A stretch of 64,000 nucleotides of DNA. Source: Todiramphus chloris collaris (lineage: Eukaryota > Chordata > Aves > Coraciiformes > Alcedinidae). The notes under the pieces are model-generated. The model saw only the letters and a program-made list of their open reading frames with translations, ran no database searches and was not told the origin of the DNA. Below, piece after piece: positions 43,453 to 57,710 of this stretch; the first letter of the stretch is position 1; each line of letters opens with the position of its first letter. Made by a program: the position numbers and the translations under genes. The stretch is taken from NCBI GenBank assembly GCA_025345505.1, contig JANVCC010000174.1, positions 3,375,893 to 3,439,892 of the forward strand, given 5' to 3'.

Positions 43453-46400
43453 CAGAACTGAAAGGCAAGGGTTCCTGATGCTTTTAGCTGATCATCGACA
43501 GCTCTCGGCCCCACTGATGAGCAGTAAGAGAGGCTGCACAACTTAAGTTTATTGGCCACTCCATCTGCCATATGCCACCAATAAAATCCGTCGCTGTGCA
43601 AAGGGAACGCCGACTTTGGCAGTACAGCCTCCCCCAGCACAAACTGGCTCTAGTAGTGCGTCCTTTCAGCTGCCCTCCCAGTCCCTGCAAAGTGACTTGG
43701 AAAGTGTTAAGAGCTCCATGAATGCCCCAAGATTTCACATCATCCCTAAAGATGTTTTGGGATGACATAACTTTAATTCAGCTAAACCCAGGTTAGTTTT
43801 AACAGGGCAAGCTCAAGCAGCGACAACAGCAGGAGCGGAGTTCACCACGGTCCACAGATTACCCTGGGGACTCCAGTGCTTCCTCTGGCTGCCAGACCCC
43901 ACTGCAGCCCATGCTGCCACAGATTATTTCAAGGGCTTCCCACACCAACAGGATTCAAATCAAGACAGCTACAGTCTTTGCTACCATACATGCAAAGTGG
44001 CACATGGACAGCCCCTCATCCCATGGCTTGTATTCATAGGAAACTCTAACAGCCAGGCAGCAAGGGTGGTCTGAATACACTGAAGGATGAGTGAGAGGAG
44101 CCATGAGCTCCAGGCAGATGCAGCAGCACACCTCTGGCACTGCCAACGAGATTTCAGCAGCCAAACTGAAGGTTGCTTACAGGATCCCTCCAAGGAGTTG
44201 CTGCACCCAGTGCCAACAGCTGCTGAGGTTACAAAGGTGTACAGGTCAAGCAGACACTGAGTGCAAGATATCTGACAAGCTGAGCAGCAGAAAGGACCTG
44301 GGGGGACAGGAAATAATTTGAGAATGAGGATGGCATTATAGGATAGAACACCTGCACGTCCAGCAGAAAGTGTCCAAGAGAACTGACCTGGGGCACTGCA
44401 GTCCATGCACGGGTCTGATCCAGGGTGTTTCCTAGCCAATGGCATCCTCACATTCCCAACATTGACTTTTGAAGGTGAAATTCACTCCTGAGCCAAACAC
44501 AAGCACAAGCACTACCTTCCACCTGACCCAGGGCTTAAATGACATATCAGCTTCAGCACAGGGATGGGTCTGACCTAGGCAGAGCTAACTGCCAAAGGAG
44601 GGCAATCTGGAGGAGGGGCAGAGCAAACACTTCAGAGGGATGTTATGAAAATATAATGAATGCTATCCCAACCATTGTGTCATAGGTGCTTTTCCAAAAT
44701 CCCAGAAGGCTACCGGGTAACAACCCATTGTTCTTATGCAAAATACCAAGCACCAATTAGAACTGAGCCTACGGACACCAGCTGTTCCTTATCTCGGTGT
44801 ATTTGCACACATTTCACAGTGCCCGAGTTACTCTTGCCCGAGTTAAGACCTTGTTTCACAGCAAGATTAACAGCAACTTGTAAGCTCATCAGGGACTGAG
44901 CGTTTTCAGTGGCAAGGCTGAGATTTACACCCATCACGTGGCAGCTGCAGGAAGAGGGGACCAGGAGAAGAGCTGTTGTTCCCTTGTTCTTCTGCAGCGA
45001 CCGGCCCAACACCATCGCACGCGTGCGTCGGCGAGAGCAAATAAATGAAGCAACTAATGCTTGACAGCAGAGTGGGGGTTTGTGCTGAAGCAACCCCAAG
45101 TCACATGGCCTTACACTGCCTTCGCAATTCAACGGAAAAAACCAGCTTCTCAGCTACAGACTGTTGCCAGCACACTTTATTTGCATTACTAGATGTCAAG
45201 CAATCAATTTTCAAAGGCAATCCTGCCAATGACACATTGTAACCTTATGAATCTTTTTTCTGTCCTGAAGGGGAAAAAAAAAAATATACTCATGTACAGG
45301 AACACGTTCCTCCTGTCTCAGTGCAATCCAGTCACTGTCACTGATAATGCTGACATGAGCACGAACCGGAGCATTCCGCTCTGGTTCCACTACAATTCTT
45401 CTGGCAATAGTGGCACCAGCACAACCTCACAGCATGTGGTGAAAAAACATGCACAATACTTGCCCTTAACAATGTCACATCCGTGTTTCTTTCTCATTCC
45501 TTCACCCAAACACCATTTTAAAGATGACTGTATTTTCTTCTAACAGCGTAGTCTCTGAGCATCACTGCATGGTACAACAAACACCCCAGACACAGGCAGG
45601 GCTCCTCAGTTTAGAAAACGAGGAACTGTGTATATTAATTTTGCAAAAAATTAGAAGTTCCCTTTCATCACTGGCCATGTTAAGAAGCTGGGTGCTGGCA
45701 GAAGAAGGAAGGAGAAGAAGAGATCCTCCTTTAAGATTCTGAAGGATGGGTCCAATGTCAAACTACTGAAGTGGTGAGCCCAAGTTGTTCTTCAGGAATC
45801 AATTCCAGAGCAACAAACTCCAGGAACAAGTCAAAGGACTGTGCCTGTGACACTAATTCCACATACTCCAAGTCCACTACTGTCCGCGTGGAATGAAGCA
45901 CCTTTCTGGAGAGGTCCACTCTCTGGGAGACCGGAGAAGGAGAATGAGCTGCCTGAAACTGCATCCTCCCTCTTTGCTTTTCAGTCAGAATGACTCTCAA
46001 TCCTTCACAGTGAAAGCAAGAAAGGAACAAGTTCAACACGCAGCCTTAGAAAGTAGAGCATTTTTCATCATCAGCGAGAAGTGAATGTATTTCTACCATT
46101 CTAAGTAACCTATGGTAGCAACTCCCAACTTCTTATTACAACTACTGAATTAATTTTCAGCAAAGGTGTCCCACAGTGCTGACAGATACGCTCTCAGCTG
46201 CCCAACACACAGAACAAGAAATGCTAAACATACAGGAGAGCAGCCAAGATAAGAATCAATTCTCATTCCTCTGTGAAACGTTCCTTTTGTGCTCCCTTAA
46301 AAGTATGTCTTTATAATAATAAAGCAAGGTCAAAAGATAGCCACAACTGTTGATCGATACCTCACAGGAATATTATTTACAGACAGGTTAAAATAATTGC

Positions 46401-48233
46401 CAACAAAGAGATGAATGCCAACCCAGGTACATGAGAAACAACTGTGTTATCCGGCAGTGGCTACAGGACTCCCGAGATTCCAGATACTTGGGAGAGAAAA
46501 GAAGCTATTCATAAATTTATTTAGTATGGTCCCTATGCAGAAACCTCAAACACTTATTATAGATAATATCTCTCTCCCCCTAGGTTATTTGTCTAGACAT
46601 ATTTTAATTAAATGGCATAATTCTGGCCACTGATGTGGTAAGAATTATTTAGTTCATTTTAATAAGGCCTTTTGGTCTCCACTACTCCAGCTTCCAGCTG
46701 CATAACTCAGAGCCCGTGACACGCCAGACGCTTGCTGCGATAGCGCCCGTTGCCTCCAGACCTGTAGGAAACACAGGCACAAAGGTGGAGACTACAACTC
46801 TGCTCACCTTCAAAGCAGCTGCAAAGTGTCAACTCTCCCACAGAATTAGAGAGAAAACCCCAAAAGACTGTGCATCCTTTTCTTCCTGTGGGAAGCCACC
46901 GGAAGTCTTCACTAGTCTGTCTTTTGTAGCAGCTTAAGAGCATCATAGGCAGAGAGCAACTTGGCACACAATTCCCAGAATCTTCCCTGAGTCTCAGAGG
47001 CAGCCCAGGGGTTGAACGAATCTGTTTCATGGCCGTTCAACAAACGGCCTGGACAGGCTCTGTGGACCAAGCATTTCGGTATGTAGATAACAAGATAAAC
47101 TTGTCCTTGCTTAAGTTGTCTGGAGTTTAGTCTCCCATGAAGAATAAAATGCTACTGGAAGCCCAGATAGAGCCCTCTAACATTTCCCTGGGATAGCAAC
47201 GCTGTGAGACAGCCTTCTAACATCATGCAAAGCTGGGCTCAGACCTCTTCCACTCAGACCGAGTAATAAATTCCACCCACACTTCAGCTTCAAAGTGCAA
47301 CTGGACCTACAAGTTTCTTCAGGCACTGCGAGACCTGCAGCTTGTCACAAAATCCCAAGTCAGAAATTCAGAAACAAGCAGTCTTTGGATACACACCCAT
47401 ATGGGGTGGGGATCACTGCTTCAAGATTTTCACCGAGATAAGTCAAAACTTTTTGTTTTCGCCATCAGAAAGGTGCTCCAGCCAAGAGGTGAAACGAATT
47501 CTTGACAGCAGCTCCCCAGCCCCACGTTCATGTTTGTTCAAGCCGTTCCTGCTCAGTTCATCCTTACAAGAATGTACAGCAGTGCTGAAGGATATAGATT
47601 AAAAAGAAAACAATACAATTCTGCAATGCAAAGAGCCCACAGAGCCATATTTCCCCGCTTCCCCAGGTGCATCACAGGCCTTCCCGTCAGATGCCCAAGC
47701 CCTTGCTCCTACAGCAATTGCCAGCAGCTCTTACAGGCCCATTACGGAAAATAAAAACTAGACAGGCGTGAAATAACGCCCCATTCAGCTGAGGAGCCCT
47801 TCAAAAGGCAGGCAGCAGGCTGGCCAAGAACAGCCAGGCGTGCACTGAGGAACGGAGCTCCTCCAAACACGGCACTCGTGTAAGCAGGAGGCAGGCAGTG
47901 GCGCAGCAGAGGCAGCTTGTTCCGGGACCGGCTTTCCACCTGCCTGCTTGGTTCCCCACCTCCCTCTCTGAAAGACTCAGCTCTGCAACCTAAGAGGCTG
48001 CTCAGAGAAGCAGTTCAGATAAAAGGTGTTCAGGTTTTATGCATCGCAGGGGCAGAACTGAACCTTTTCCATATGCAAAGGGAGAGCAAGCGAAATGCAA
48101 ACCCTTCTGCGAAGCCCAAGTACATTTGACTTCCAGATGAGTATTTCTAGGTTTAAGTACAGGATTCAACAGAACCTCTGTCTTAATTTACCAGTGTATT
48201 TGTGTGGAAGAGAGGAGGGAAACACAGGGCCCA

Positions 48234-48254
48234 ATTTTATTTTATTTTATTTTA
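48234..48254 (+). repeat. (ATTTT)n microsatellite
   Basis: Four pentamer units of ATTTT, ending in TTTTAATTAAG. A short simple repeat. Confidence 0.85.
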
Positions 48255-51200
48255 ATTAAGGAGCATTTAAAGCCCTGTAAAATAGTAAGTAGACCCTCAT
48301 CACCCTGGCACCACAGAGAATGAGCTAAGCCTTCTGCAGGGAAAACCATCATCTAAACCACAAGGTGAAAGACTTATTGCATCTCTTCCAGCAGATGGTG
48401 AGGCAGAAAACGGGGTGGCAGTGCTGACAGCCAAACTCTGATCTTCCAGGTGATCACTACAGGAAGCCTCCTGAGGAGTCTCTGGCACTCTTAGGAGCAC
48501 GGCGTGGCACCAGGAACTGAACCAGAAAAAACATGCAAGCAGTGTCCGTGCAGAGGAAATTCACACTTTCAGTCTGTAACAAGCAGTCCCCCTTGCCTTT
48601 TTTGTCTTAATTTTACAAGCTTCACCACAAACACTGCCACAGCATTTGCAAAGTGCTCTTTGACAGTCTGCTGGTTCCCTCTGGATTCAGTGGTTCATTT
48701 GTCCAGCTGGAAGAATCTACAGACACCCCCCGGGTTCTTTTGAGCAAACTGTGGTGCTCCTGGAGGGCCTAAGGAAGCCCTGAGTTATTATCTGCTTTGG
48801 CTGGGGAATGCATCCCAGGGAAATCTGAACATCCCATGGGCTTTAGATCAACAAATTCCACTCTGGGTAACCCTATCTTTTAAAAGAAACATCCTGAACC
48901 TTGCAGAAGATTACAGCAGGCAGTGTACCCCAGGGATGGAGCCACAAACAACATGCCTGGCAGCCTTTCCACTTTCCTAATAGATGGCACAAGCCAGTAT
49001 AACCCAACTCCCTAGAGAACTATGCCCATTAACTCTGGAAAGCCCCATCTGGGTGCAGAGAGCAGCTTCTGACACCATGCCCAAATGGTGTCTAGAACCC
49101 ATTTTGACTTGCTGCATGCACTGTGAATGCCATGCAGCATCATTAGGGAATGTCTGATTAAAACATTCATCACCAGAGTCTGAAATTGGGAAGAAATTGT
49201 AATTACTAGAGTTCTTTAGAGTTGCATCGTTCAGCTTTCATCAAACCCAGTATTTCCCTGTCATGGGAGCTTCATAAGCCATTTGGTCCCTGACCACAAA
49301 AAGGCATGAACTGGTTCCATGTGCAGAGCTGAGATTTGTACCCTGTCCCCCCAGGGCAGGCAGAGCACCAGGAACAACCTTCACTGAAAGGGCAGGTGCA
49401 GCCAGACTCTCTCTTTGTGTCAGGCTGCGTAACACCCAGCAGGGCTGCAGAAGGTTTCTCCTAAATCCTATTAGAGAAGCACAAGCTGTTTGCCCTATCA
49501 AGTTCTAACTAATGAGAAGGGCCCAAATTCACATCGTAGCGTTCAGAAGCATCAAACCCACAAATGCCAGCTGAGCTGCAATCCAGATGTCAAAGCACTT
49601 TTTCACAGGTCAGGCTTTCGATTGACTCAACACCAACAGCCGCTGACACCGGAACAGGGAAACTGTGAAGTTTGATTTTGTTGCTGCTTTTGTTGCAAAG
49701 CCAGTAAAGCGTGGCTGAAGAGCTCCAGCTCAACCAACCCACACCATAAATCCTCAACAGCTTCTTCAGCTTTCCAAATCCTATTTTTTTTTTGCAGAAG
49801 GATACCGATAGCATCTCTCAAGAGTAAAACTCCACTTTGTCATTTCCTAATTCTGATTTCACTGAGACACATATCCTGCTGTTTGGCAGAGACAGATAAG
49901 AAGAAACCCAGTCCCAGAGGTTTTGTAATCTGTCCATTCTTCTATTACAGCTCAGTTCCTATCTTTACTCATTTTCTGTCAGAGGCTTGGGAGGACCAGC
50001 AGCTCTGGAACTGCAGCAGTTGCCAATGGTTATCCAACCGACCAGAGGCTGATTTCTTAATTAGTGATCCCTGGAGTCTGAAGTGAGAAAAAGAAGCTAT
50101 TAAAAGGAGACAGCATGGATGAGAAAGGGGTGGGGGGCCGGCAGGGATGGGAATTAAACTTTGAAACATAGACTAATTGTTTAAATTTGCCCAAAGAGGT
50201 GCTGAGTACCTTAACCACAAGCAAAGGCCTAGCTGTTGCTTTTAAAACCAGTATCCAATCACCCACCAAAAATCCTTTCAAAACTCAGTCTGTGTGGTGG
50301 GGAAGTGAGAAATACACCTGCAGTAGCTCTCTCTTTTAGAGAACCTTAGAGAGCTAACAGTTTAAGGCACCTTGGCAGCATCTCAGTTATAACTTTCTAA
50401 CACAGATATTACCTTCTGACCGTGTCCTGAGTCACTATTTGCAAAAGGAAATCTGCCTGTAAGAAAACACAGTGACAAAAGGAGGTACTGTCAGATTCTC
50501 AGGAACAATAGCTCCTTCACTTCGCCCCAGCAGACACTGTTCTCCAGCAGCACTGTGCCTCCACCCCTAGAGAAACAGCTTCTTTGGATAGCACAGGTTT
50601 AATAAAGGTTCAGCTTTTGTGCACTCCACAAAGCACGGAGAAGTTTTACTAGTGCTCAGTAGTCACCAGTGGAAACAACAGCGCAACGGGACTCCTTTAC
50701 GCACTAAATACTACAGTGTGTACTCCAACAGCTTTACTGCCATGCTCACACCTATCACATCTGTGTCCCCCTGACTGTTAGGACAGTCTGAAAGAGCTTT
50801 TACCAAACAGGAGCCAATCTGCCAAGCACAAGAAGAGCTCCTACCTAACACTTGCCTTTCTCTGTGGCTGTCAGGAGTGGGAGAGCAAGCGAAGTACAAC
50901 AGAGTGGCTGAACCTTCACAGCTCACAATTTGACAGCTCTGAGAGTGTCCAATTCACAGAGCCTAACAGAGACACCTACCTTACTCCCTTCCTTGTTCTG
51001 TAAGATAGCCTCTACAGAAAGAAGGAGCACTCTGAGAGCAGCTGCTGTCCTTCTAGCAGGAGAGTCTACATTGTGCAAGCCAGATACAAAACACAAAGCT
51101 GGAAGGACTCCTACATTTGTAGGTGCTAGTGCTCACGGAGCATGCTCTGGCCACCTCAGAAGGGATTCTTCTACAGAAAGTTCACATTATACCACTAGGA

Positions 51201-54200
51201 TAACAGAAATATTCACCCTTTTATTCCCCTCCAAAGGAGGGTTCACTGATGTGCATACAAAATATGGAAAGGGGGGGAATCAAACCTTTCTCTTTTCAAC
51301 ATGTTTTACTTTAAGCCCACTATTTACTGTAGCATCATCCTCTCATGCAAAAAAAAAACCCTCCTTATGCTAGTTTCTTTTCGCTTAGCTGCAGTGCAAG
51401 TTCTTCAGAGTTAGGGCTGTTTCCTTCCCAGCAGCTTACGCTGTGCCCCACCAAACACGTCACCCATCTTCACAAAGGATCCCTACCACCCGGGCACCAA
51501 GCACCAACCACTCTGCATTTGTCTCTGCCACCGTTTTACAAACGTAAAGAGCAAGTGCAATTCAAGGAGCATCTCACAGGACAAGGCCAAGACAGAGCAG
51601 GCAAAGAGGTCCCCAGAAAACACCCTGTCAAGGAGAGGCTTCCTGCAGCTCAGTCACTACCCTTCAACACCCACGAGCTCCTCCTGCCAGGAGTGAAAAT
51701 CTCAGCTCTTTTTGAACCACCTGGTTTTAGTCACACAAACTAAAGTCAGCTTGGCACTACAAATGCAAAGCTGCCCTGCAGCAAAGGATAATTCACAGCA
51801 GTATTATCTTCAGTTCCCTGGCTTACTGTTAATTTGGTCTGAACAGGAGGGTGGGGGGAGTGTTAGCAACGGGGGAAAATAAGCAGATGACAAATTTGCT
51901 TATTAACCACACTGCATCTGAGATTTGTTTAAAAAAAAAACCCACAAACAAACGAAAATGTTAAGGAGGGAGTGGGGATGAAAAGCAGGATGTGAAAGAA
52001 GCAGGAGCAGGAACAGCATGGCTAATGTCAACCATGAAAAGCAACCCCTGCTGGGACAATCTGAAAGACAGGAGGGGCAGGGTTTGAACGTTAACTATTT
52101 GACCGCTTTATTTCAGAAGCATCTATCGCATATCACAAGAGAAACAGGATTTCCATCTACCCTATAGGTAATTCTTACAAGCTAGAGACCTGAAGCAGCA
52201 CTGAGAGCAACAAACCAACCCACTCTGCATGGAAAACTTTCCTTATCTTCACCCAAAGCTCATCAGGACACCGTGCAAAGTGCAACGGCAGAGCGCTCTC
52301 ACCGATGCTCCGGCTGCACACTGGCACAGCTCCTGGGCCACTGCTTATATTGCAAATACTCCAAGCTCTTTGGAAGTCACATTCTGTACCATTTCAGTAC
52401 TAGTTTCTAGGATCACTGAAGGCAGTATTTTGCATAGACTGAAGTAAGGAACTTGTCAAGCATGTCTGCAAGCCCTGCACTTGCTCAACAGTCTCTAATG
52501 ACTAAGTATCCCCACAGGTTTCCTCATGACATCAGAAATCCACCCTCTCCCTTGAATTCAACAGTTTAACGAGTACCTCTAGTTAGACACAACACGGTTG
52601 GTCACCAGATTCCTAAACACTCATGCCTTCTGCAGCACTCCTATCTTCCCATCCCATGTAAATAAGCCACAACAGACTCACAGGGCAGCTATTTAGGCCG
52701 TCCCTTCCTCAAGCACTGGAAATTCCTCTGTATTTGCTCAGCAGCTTGTCTCAACTGATTAAACTCTACAGCAGAAATTGGAGGACAAGCCTCCAGTAGA
52801 CTTCTCTGAGAACCGGGACCCCAAAACAGCACCGGCAAAGTCACGAGCTGCATCCTCCCCCTCCCCAACATGCTCATTAAACTGTGAGTTGGTGCTTAAT
52901 TACTGTAGGAACTGGCGCTCCAGTGGCAGGCAATCCGAATGTCCTTTGCTAAAAGGCAAGCTGTAAGCAGATGGAAAAAGCAGAGCCTGGACACCAAAGC
53001 TTTTCCTGCAAGTACGATGTACACTTAAAAATCTTCTCCTGGCTCTGATGCTGAAACAGAGTGGAAGGCCCCCAGAAGACCCAGGGAACCGTGTGCTCAG
53101 CCCACAGCCCCAGCGCTCGCTGCCTCCCCGGCGACAGGCGTTGTGGAAGAACTCACCCATCCACATCAGCAGGGCTGACAGGAGAGAGCTGGCACGAGCA
53201 CAGACCTATTTTTTCCTTAAGTCAGCACAACAGGAAGACTCTACTCCTGAAGCAGCATTTTCGGGACCCAGTTCACTGGTCTTTATTGATTCTAAACCTC
53301 AGGTCCAAAGCTCCAGCTGCGCTGAACTAGCCGTGACCAACCCTCCTTCCCTTGAACATTATATACTCTCTGCATTCTCTCCTCTCTCAGCAGGCAAAGA
53401 AAAGCTTCCAAATCTGGGTCATTCCTATACTGTATGTATCTATAACCAAACTCTAGGCTTTTGGAACTCACTTCAAAATGTTTTCAGGAGTACGTGCAAT
53501 GCTACTAAAGGGAACCTATGGAACCAATTCCATCCAATTCCATCCTCCTGGTATCCAACAAAACCTGGACAAGCACACTGGGCAGAGAGTCTGGCCCAGA
53601 GCCCACCAGAATTAGCTCTCATCTATTTCTAGGTACCATGAAGGGGTTGGAACCAGGTCCCTGTTAGGAACTAGAGCAAGCCCAAGAGCACTAAACCGCT
53701 GAGTAAGCACATCAGTACATACGGACGGATCCGCACGTGAGATTGAAGTTAAATAATAAGCATTCAAGTGCTTGACTGAATTAGGGTTGAAAAGCTGTGT
53801 GTGTCACCAGTTTCCACATGCTCCACGAACTGACGCTTGGATACCATGGCAATGGGCCCTTGGGAACAGCCCCTGCTCCCACCCCCTATTTGTCCCCAGA
53901 GACAATTACTCCCAGTTGTGTGAAGAAGATCACCAGCTGAAGACAACAAACCAGTTCTCCTCCAGGATCTTCGCTTACAAGGTGGAGATTTAAAGGGCTG
54001 GAAATTGTGTATTTTTCTGCTCAGATGGGAGTGTATTTTTCCTAAATTAGGTTCTCAGACAAGTACATATATACAGGATAAAGCAATCAGACCAAAACAT
54101 CCTGCAAAAATAAAGATGGCTACAGATTTCCTTTTCTTCCCTGCAGGAACAAGGATGAGTAAAAAGATGGCTTATGCATTTTCAGCAGGCACTGTGTTCC

Positions 54201-57200
54201 TGCTAGAAAGGCAGTTACCCAGCCACAAACTGATGCAAGCATCAGTGCAAGTGGTATCTTTCATTATTATCAAGTTTGGGAAAACAAGTCAAATTTAATA
54301 TCCAAAAGGATCTTCCCAGGAGACAGCTGGATGAAGCTCTTCAATGTGCAGGTTTTCTGGACCGCAGGCACGACTTCTTCATTTTTCCTCCAGAAGATGA
54401 TCTATCTGCCAGTTTTTGGAGGGTGTGTAAGGAAAGGAATTTTCCTTTTTGTACACTCTCAAAGTAAACAGGCTCAGAAAGGACCATACCACGACAACTG
54501 CAGAGTGATTACCTAGTGCCACTTGAAGTCAGTCTCCACAAGGCTACCTTGGACAATGCAGGTATATGCTTAGAGAACTGAAGACCAAGGCAGGCTGAGT
54601 GTTGTTCTATTTTTACAACTTTCATGTATTTTATTGTCAGTAACATGCTTTTGAACAGACACTGTGGTTTGATTATTATTAGGCTTCCAACTGGAGTGCT
54701 AACACATCGCAGTGAGCTAAACTAACAATGCAGACCGATTTAGAAGCAACGTTTCCTGCATTCACTGCTAAATATTTGAACAGAAGAAAAATAAGGGGAA
54801 AAAAAAACCAAACCCTGTCTTGGAACTCTTAGAGAAGCAAGGCAAGACCACATTTCTGAAGACTAATAGTGAGATTTTCAGGAATGGTTTTCCTCTATCT
54901 TCACTGAAGCAGAGTTAGACCAACCCTAAATTATTCTGAAAAAAAAATACAACAGACTTTGCTGGGACAAGAAAAACAGATGAGCTTAATCATCTGCCCA
55001 GATTCAGCACCCCCACCAAGTGAATAAAAACAAGCACAGATTAAACAAACAGTAAAACTGATATTAGAGATTGTCAGGAATGCTTTACTCCCCTTTTTAA
55101 TCTCCCCAAACCACCTACTCGGTGTATCTCGCCTGAAAACAGTCAGTTCCTTGGAACTGAAGTTGTGTGCACTGCATCTTGCAAAATTCTTCACTGTGCT
55201 TAAACTGAATGTACGTTTTTCTCTATAGCTACATGTAGAAGGATTTCAAAATGCTGGCTACTGAAGGCTCTCCTGAAGGCCACAGTACTCTACCCAGGGC
55301 TACCAGGGACGAGGATTCACTGGCCGATCACACAAGCACCCCTTGCAGCACTGTCTTCACCACCACCCTGTAATAAGACAATTAGAGCACACAAAGCAGA
55401 CGTTCAGCAAAAGATGAGGCACCTGTTTCCTGTATAAACAACACGGCCAAAGAGAAGATGCAGTCCTGGGTATCGTAATTAGCCCACCAACTGCATCAGA
55501 AATGATTGCTGGGCAGTACAATGCAGTAGTTTACAGACTTCAGCTTTAGTAAACTACAGGGAAATCGTGACCCAAAGAGAATGCAAACAAGAGGGTAAAT
55601 AGAGAGTAGCCAAGAGGCACGAGCGAGCTTTGTTTAAAAAATAACTATGGGTCCAAGTCATATTATTCTTTCTCAATTCAGTGCTGTGTCCATTTTTATC
55701 AGAGGCCATTCACCTCATCTCCACGGCTCAGCACAGTCACGCCATCCAAAGCATTCAACCCAGCAGCAGCAGCACAGCCTGCTCCTCACACAATGGGCTG
55801 CGTCCTGTCAGCGCAAGGGCAGAGCTGGAGAGCAAGGAACAAAGGATAAATCAAGTGTATCTGTGGCAGCCAGTCACCAAAAGGACACTGCCACTTCTCT
55901 GAGCCTTCTTCTCCAGTTCTCTTCGGGTGTTTCAGCCCGTAGCGTTCCGCGCTGCTTCAGTCAGTGGAGACGTCAGAGCAAAAGAAACACTCAGAACTCA
56001 GCTCACCTCGGGATTATCTGATGGTTACAGAAAGGACAAAGGCCAACTTCGCCTCCAACACTCACTAAAGAGGTGGTCGAGTCACACAGAAATACTGAGC
56101 CATCCTCCTTTTCCCACACAGGCTGAAGTCAGGAACGAAACTCTCCTAGATAGTGCCTTTACTTTTTAAAGTTTAATACTTGTCACTTTGCTTCCTCTTT
56201 CTCCATTTCTTTCCAAATAAAACCCAGAAATCTCAGCAATTTCACATGTAAATTTTAAGGAACCAAAAAGCTAGACAGAATAAAGTACAGTAGTGTATAT
56301 GTAAAGAGCTGCACTGAGTCAGCAGCACTAATTAGAACTGGCTGATCCCACTGAGTTTCCCCTCCCGTAACGGGAGGCACATGAAGAGCCACACACACCT
56401 GCTAAGAAAGGGGATCAGGGTTTAATGCCTCCAAGATACTCCATCTCAACTCAGTTACTATAGGATTGGACTCCAGCACTGCTCAAAGTTTCAGGCATAA
56501 TGAGGCTCCTTTTTAGCTTTCCATAAACACAGGGGAAAAAAAACCCCAAACTATCCACCTCTGCGCTGTAGAAGTTTTAGGTCAGTTTAAAATGAAAAAG
56601 CCTTGCCACTTTGGAAGCACCAGATGACATCCCCAGGATTTTTAACACTAAAGGAGGTGGAACAAAAACTTCAACCTTCTCTGTTCCAAAAAGGCTGTAA
56701 ACACAGCTCACCACTGTCATTGCAAGTAATCATCCTACACAGTTACCCTGGATGTGTTGAAACTGGACCGGGCAGCAACAAGGAGAGAGGACCGGCTGTT
56801 CGATCAACGGCAGCGCCAATAAACCGGGCCCTTGCAAAGTCATTCTGTCAGCAAACCAGACCCCGAGCAATCCTACGGCGTTCGAGATTGCAGCGGGGAG
56901 GCTACAACACACTCAGTCACCTGGGGTCTAGCGTATCCTCAGAGCAATTATCAGCTGCACGAACACACTGATGGGTGCTCTTCCTCCATGGCTATTTGCA
57001 AGGAAAGGCAAGAGAGTGAGAATTAGCCAGAGCGAGGGATGGAAAGGGAATTGATATTTAAAAGAATTCCACATAAAGGCAGAAAATCTGCTGTTGGTTG
57101 CATCAAGCACAACAACATTTCTAATCAACCACATACGCAGGAATCCCAACTGTTGTGGGGAAAAAAAGAGAGAAAGAAAGTAACTTTAATTATCAAGACA

Positions 57201-57669
57201 TCCCCATTGAGACATGTCACGATTCCTAAAGAAGACAGAGACCAGAAGAAGAGGGAGACAGTTCTAGCAGGGATGCCATTTACAGACAGCCCACTCTCTG
57301 TGCTTCACAACCACCACCTTGTCAACCTTTCCACCTTACAGCTGAGAGAGATGCTTGGTGCTCCTGAAGGATTCTCCGACAGTGCTGATCCGAATGATAA
57401 TTGGCCAGGTGGCACATAGTCATGGTAACACCTATCAGGCTGCCTTCAAAGTGGAATCTGAAATGTGAGAGTGAACAAGGCTGCTTGCAAAAATGCCCGA
57501 CTCGTTCTTGAAGGCAGGAAGAATGCAAGTGAACGGAGCCTGCTGCACTAACCTCAAATACACCATGGAAATCTTTACAGGCTTTAATACTGCATGTAAA
57601 TTAATTCTTTCATTCAAAATTTTAATCCATGCCGTAGCAGTTTCTGGTTCGTTTCAAAGCGTTGAATGT

Positions 57670-57710
57670 GGATCTCCTCCTGGTGCATCTGGATCTCCTC
57701 CTGGCTGCCT
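57670..57710 (+). repeat. Two-copy 21-bp tandem duplication
   Basis: GGATCTCCTCCTGGTGCATC plus T is followed directly by a second copy starting GGATCTCCTCCTGG. A small local duplication with no coding context. Confidence 0.85.

Noticed and set aside
53048-53632. A 194-aa plus-strand open frame, the longest in the window
   Set aside because: No recognisable domain, signal peptide or repeat pattern, no splice or CpG-promoter context, and it lies antisense inside DVL1 intron 1. A single open frame of this size is expected by chance in 64 kb of six-frame sequence.
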